34,634 nucleotides of DNA from JBKPCD01 sp046727175 (lineage in GTDB: Bacteria > Acidobacteriota > Vicinamibacteria > Vicinamibacterales > 2-12-FULL-66-21). The stretch spans positions 1 to 34,634 of the forward strand of contig JBKPCD010000014.1 in NCBI GenBank assembly GCA_046727175.1. The letters run 5' to 3'. Under the pieces are notes generated by a model. The model was not told where the DNA came from and searched no databases. It was given only the letters and a program-made list of their open reading frames with translations. This document shows, in pieces, positions 32,560 through 34,634 of this stretch. The position numbers were made by a program, and so were the translations under genes. Every line of letters begins with the position of its first letter. Position 1 is the stretch's first letter.

Positions 32560-32890
32560 ATGGCCGGAGCAAAGATCGTCGTACTCTATCCTGCGCCTCG
32601 GGACGTGGCTACATTCGAACGTGCGTACACGCAAGATCACGCGCCGATGGTGACCCCCCAATAATTTCAAGGGAATGACGAAATTTGTCGCGTCAAAGAT
32701 CGTCGGCACCCCTGATGGGAGTCCACCGTCGTTCCACCGAGTCGCGGAACTTCATTTTCCATCGCTGGCAACCCTTCAGGCGGCGGCGGCTTCCTCATCG
32801 GCCCAACAGGCGGTCGCTCACGCCGTTTCGATCTCGAGTGGCGGCACACCTGTTTTTCTCGTTGCGGAGGAAGAAACGAAGAGTTTCTAA
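32560..32890 (+). pseudogene. EthD-family small protein, frameshifted in a C run
   Basis: ATG 32560, with TAGGAG seven bases upstream, begins 'AGAKIVVLYPAPRDVATFER' and 'YTQDHAPMVTP', typical of EthD/dimeric ferredoxin-like-fold proteins. At the six-C run (about 32654-32659) the frame breaks and a stop follows. Removing one C joins it to 'FKGMTKFVASKIVGTP', 'FHRVAELHFPSL' and 'GTPVFLVAEEETKSF', ending at 32890. The repaired product is 110 residues, full length for the family. EthD proteins accompany degradation pathways, but their own function is unclear. The gene ends six bases before an attC-like site, as a gene cassette would. The break may be decay, phase variation or a sequencing error. 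Confidence 0.7.
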
Positions 32891-32896
32891 AATGCC

Positions 32897-32935
32897 GCCT
32901 AACCCGCGCTCAGCCGAGCGAGCCGGACGTTAGAC
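32897..32935. repeat. attC-like site
   Basis: GCCTAAC (fits RYYYAAC) at 32897-32903 and GTTAGAC (fits GTTRRRY) at 32929-32935 bracket 25 bp with internal pairing (GCTC-AGCC-GAGC). Integron attC sites have exactly these end boxes; this one is short (39 bp). It directly follows the EthD-like gene. Confidence 0.5.
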
Positions 32936-32980
32936 CGATCAAGGAACAATGAGCGGCAACTTTCTGAATTCGATTTGTGT

Positions 32981-33214
32981 TCATCGGCGCACGGGCACGG
33001 AGCACCTACATCGAGCCGGCGAGCCGCTCGGCTCGACGCTTCTCCACTTCTGGCACTGCAGGTACGCCGCAGCCTTGACTTCAACCTTGATCCCGCTCCG
33101 AGTCTCGAAATCGAAGGGGAACCACGGTGCGCGTACGCTATCGGCCAGTCCGAGATCGAGCGCAACGATGTACTCGGCGACAACTGAGCGGCACTGGCCG
33201 GTCACCCTCACCAT
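32981..33214 (-). pseudogene. PD-(D/E)XK nuclease-like protein, N-terminal fragment
   Basis: From ATG 33214 the reading gives 'RVTGQCRSVVAEYIVALDLG' and 'PFDFETRSGIKVEVKAAAYL'. This matches a family of small unknowns with a D...E-x-K nuclease-like core ('AE.LVA.ALG...VR..W...D...G..VEVK...Y'). After 'AAAYLQ' (about 33058) family similarity ends, and the rest is Arg/Pro/Cys-rich until a stop at 32981. The C-terminal part is probably lost or frameshifted. Full-length relatives are restriction-like proteins of unproved function. Confidence 0.5.
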
Positions 33215-33399
33215 CCGCCTTGGAAAGGGGTTGAATAGCATGAAAAATCCCCCACCCACTTCCCGTTTTTCGACGCCACCCGCCGTCAAAGTTTCCTCGC
33301 ACAAAGCGATCGCGAACGCGCTCCCCACCATCGTGAAATGTCACGTCCTGGAGATCCTGAGAGTGAAGGATGAAGGTGAAAATGGGGTCCTTATACTCT

Positions 33400-33795
33400 T
33401 GTCGAGGCTCTTGGCGATGTCCGCGATCAGCTTGCGATCCATACGTGCGCCGCGTCGGTGTGGAGGCGCGGATGCCAAATCATCAGATATTCGAACGCGT
33501 AGATCTCGCGTGGAGGCTGCACGAACCTGATGTCGCATCATGAGCTTCCAATTTTGCAAGCCGTCTAGGTACGGTCGCGATCAAATCGGTCCGGGGCACA
33601 CACCGAATTGCGGCGGCCAAAAACGGCACCTCCAGCGCGCACCGGCGCTTCTCGCCGAGCGCGGCCAACCGCTGGTCTGGAATCGTCGGCTGGCCGGTCA
33701 GCACGCCGACACCCACATGCGTCGCCTTAAGGTACTGTCGCAACGTCAACTTGCGTGAGTAGCCGCTCGATTTGGCTACGACGCCCGATATGCTC
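33400..33795 (-). pseudogene. LysR-type regulator remnant (effector domain only)
   Basis: Reading down the minus strand, one frame has 'KLTLRQYLKATHVGV', 'IPDQRLAALGEKRRCAL' and 'RCVPRTDLIATVPRRLAKLE', all typical of the LysR substrate-binding domain. A second frame then continues 'RFVQPPREIYAFEYLMIWHP' and 'RLHTDAAHVW', the classic LysR end, and a third gives 'LIADIAKSL'. At least two frameshifts are present, and the N-terminal DNA-binding half is missing. The gene cannot make a working regulator. It lies just downstream of the VOC gene. Confidence 0.7.
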
Positions 33796-33889
33796 GCGCG
33801 GACGAGCCGCTGATGAGTCGCGATAGACGGCGATCTGGCGACCGATTTTTCTCGGTTACCCAGCGGTCGCGACCAAAACCCCATGCATC

Positions 33890-34369
33890 TCAGCCTGGGA
33901 GATCCTCCGGGCGCTTTGCGGCGCGCTGACCATGCAGCAGGCCAGTGGACTGGCCGACTTCGATGAGATATCCGTCTGGGTCTCGCATGTAGCAGCGGAT
34001 TTCCGCTCCTCGATCGATCGGCGGCGTCACGAACTCCGCCCCTTTCGTCTTCCACTCCTCGTAGCACGCTTGGATGTTGGCGACTCGCAGATTCATGAAC
34101 ATTGAGGTCGTGTTGCTGGGCTCGTAGTCGACGACGGAGATATCGGGCTTGTCTGGAGTGGGCGGCCCGCCCGGGTTCATGATGATCCACGAATTAGACA
34201 GTTTGACGATGCAAGGGTTCTCGTCCATGACGACGGTGCCGCCCAGGATGCGCGAATAGAAGTCACGGGATCTCGCCACCTTGCGGACGGTGATGAACAA
34301 CGCCACAAGAATGCCTTCGCCGGGCGCAGGGAGATTGGCGAAGTCGATACCTGGAGCAGGTTCTGCCAT
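33890..34369 (-). CDS. VOC-family (glyoxalase/bleomycin-resistance fold) protein
   Basis: This 159-residue protein has paired beta-alpha-beta-beta-beta modules: 'LFITVRKVARSRDFYSRILG' starts the first, and 'SMFMNLRVANIQACYEEWKT' the second. It ends 'CYMRDPDGYLIEVGQST', whose Glu is the usual metal ligand. The superfamily includes glyoxalases, dioxygenases and antibiotic-binding proteins; the substrate is not predictable. AAAGGAG eight bases before ATG 34369 fixes the start. It is the only clearly intact enzyme-like gene in this decayed right end. Confidence 0.85.
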   Translation of the reverse strand: MAEPAPGIDFANLPAPGEGILVALFITVRKVARSRDFYSRILGGTVVMDENPCIVKLSNSWIIMNPGGPPTPDKPDISVVDYEPSNTTSMFMNLRVANIQACYEEWKTKGAEFVTPPIDRGAEIRCYMRDPDGYLIEVGQSTGLLHGQRAAKRPEDLPG

Positions 34370-34477
34370 GACATTTCTCCTTTGGATCGCTAGTAGTCGA
34401 CCAGGCAGGAGTAATTGCGACCTCACCGTCCAATGCGTTCCACTACGATTGGATCTCGCGGGCCGAATGTTGAGCGG

Positions 34478-34634
34478 TCACTCCCTGACGCACCGCACGG
34501 AAACCGCCCTCCGCTTCTCGCCCTGGGGCTGACGATAGAGCGCTTGACTACCTTTGCCGAAGTTGTAGAAGGGTGCGGTGGTCGGATCGTTTTCGGATGC
34601 CGTCCAGTACAATCCGTGTGCCTCCAGCCGTTCG
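34478..34634 (-). CDS. FISUMP-domain protein, C-terminus, cut by window edge
   Basis: A minus-strand frame open from the window edge reads 'AHGLYWTASENDPTTAPFYN' and 'FGKGSQALYRQPQGEKR', then 'AVSVRCVRE' and a stop. This is the end of the Fibrobacter succinogenes major paralogous (FISUMP) domain ('G.YWTS.E....A....FG..S..L.R....K..A.SVRCVRD'), found in exported proteins of unknown role. Only 51 residues are present, so length, signal peptide and other domains are unknown. A GCTCAAC/GTTGAGC box lies just after the stop, and might be half of an attC-like site. Confidence 0.7.
   Translation of the reverse strand, partial: ERLEAHGLYWTASENDPTTAPFYNFGKGSQALYRQPQGEKRRAVSVRCVRE

Noticed and set aside
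34464..34475. Possible second attC site after the FISUMP gene
   Set aside because: Only one end box (GTTGAGC) is seen; no matching partner box was found within cassette distance.

Overview
The window looks like chromosome from a GC-rich Acidobacteriota, most plausibly of the Vicinamibacteria type. The markers are an 'acidobacterial duplicated orphan permease' (ADOP), a very large Oar-like TonB-dependent receptor with a carboxypeptidase-regulatory N-terminus, an ECF-type sigma factor overlapping a TolB/TPR Ser/Thr kinase, an FG-GAP/ASPIC protein coupled to a TPR protein, two PEP-CTERM proteins and many exported enzymes. This placement is inference from gene families; there is no rRNA in the window.

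Layout. 1-2.2 kb (minus): a frameshifted Ig-like/carboxypeptidase-regulatory lipoprotein cut by the window edge, then an exported vanadium haloperoxidase. 2.4-5.6 kb (plus): sigma factor and kinase, a signalling pair with overlapping genes. 5.7-6.7 kb (minus): two coupled paralogous unknowns, one membrane-anchored. 6.8-10.6 kb (plus): zinc phospholipase C-like protein, exported amidohydrolase and a DUF937 protein. 10.7-12.6 kb (minus): PQQ dehydrogenase. 12.8-16.0 kb: a Uma2 nuclease, then an ATP-dependent DNA ligase and a LigD-type polymerase as separate, tail-to-tail overlapping genes (a split NHEJ-type repair set; no Ku is visible). 16.1-22.8 kb (minus): TPR protein, FG-GAP/ASPIC protein and TonB receptor. 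23.0-24.1 kb: MobA-like nucleotidyltransferase and tRNA-Ala(GGC) with a clear promoter and terminator.

24.1-27.4 kb, next to the tRNA, looks like accessory DNA: a PEP-CTERM gene, then three overlapping small genes (XRE-type HTH, excisionase-like HTH, primase-polymerase N-terminus). The last is truncated and joined out of frame to what looks like the C-terminus of a replication protein, followed by a dense GGAAC/GTTCC palindrome cluster. I read this as the relic of an integrated element. A second PEP-CTERM gene and the ADOP permease follow.

30.3-34.6 kb: an exported beta-propeller protein with a strong terminator, then a gene-poor and decayed stretch. It holds two large inverted repeats, a small membrane protein, a frameshifted EthD-like gene ending next to an attC-like site, a nuclease-like fragment, a broken LysR gene, an intact VOC protein and the C-terminus of a FISUMP-domain protein at the edge. 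The mix of small unrelated genes resembles integron cassette content, but only one complete attC-like site is seen.

Two patterns cut across the window. Intergenic gaps repeatedly carry arrays of degenerate 7-bp units kept in strict 7-bp register, several with inverted arms (best: nineteen units at 15988-16120). Several genes have a TANNNT -10-like hexamer ending 6-7 nt before the start codon and no ribosome binding site, which predicts leaderless mRNAs.
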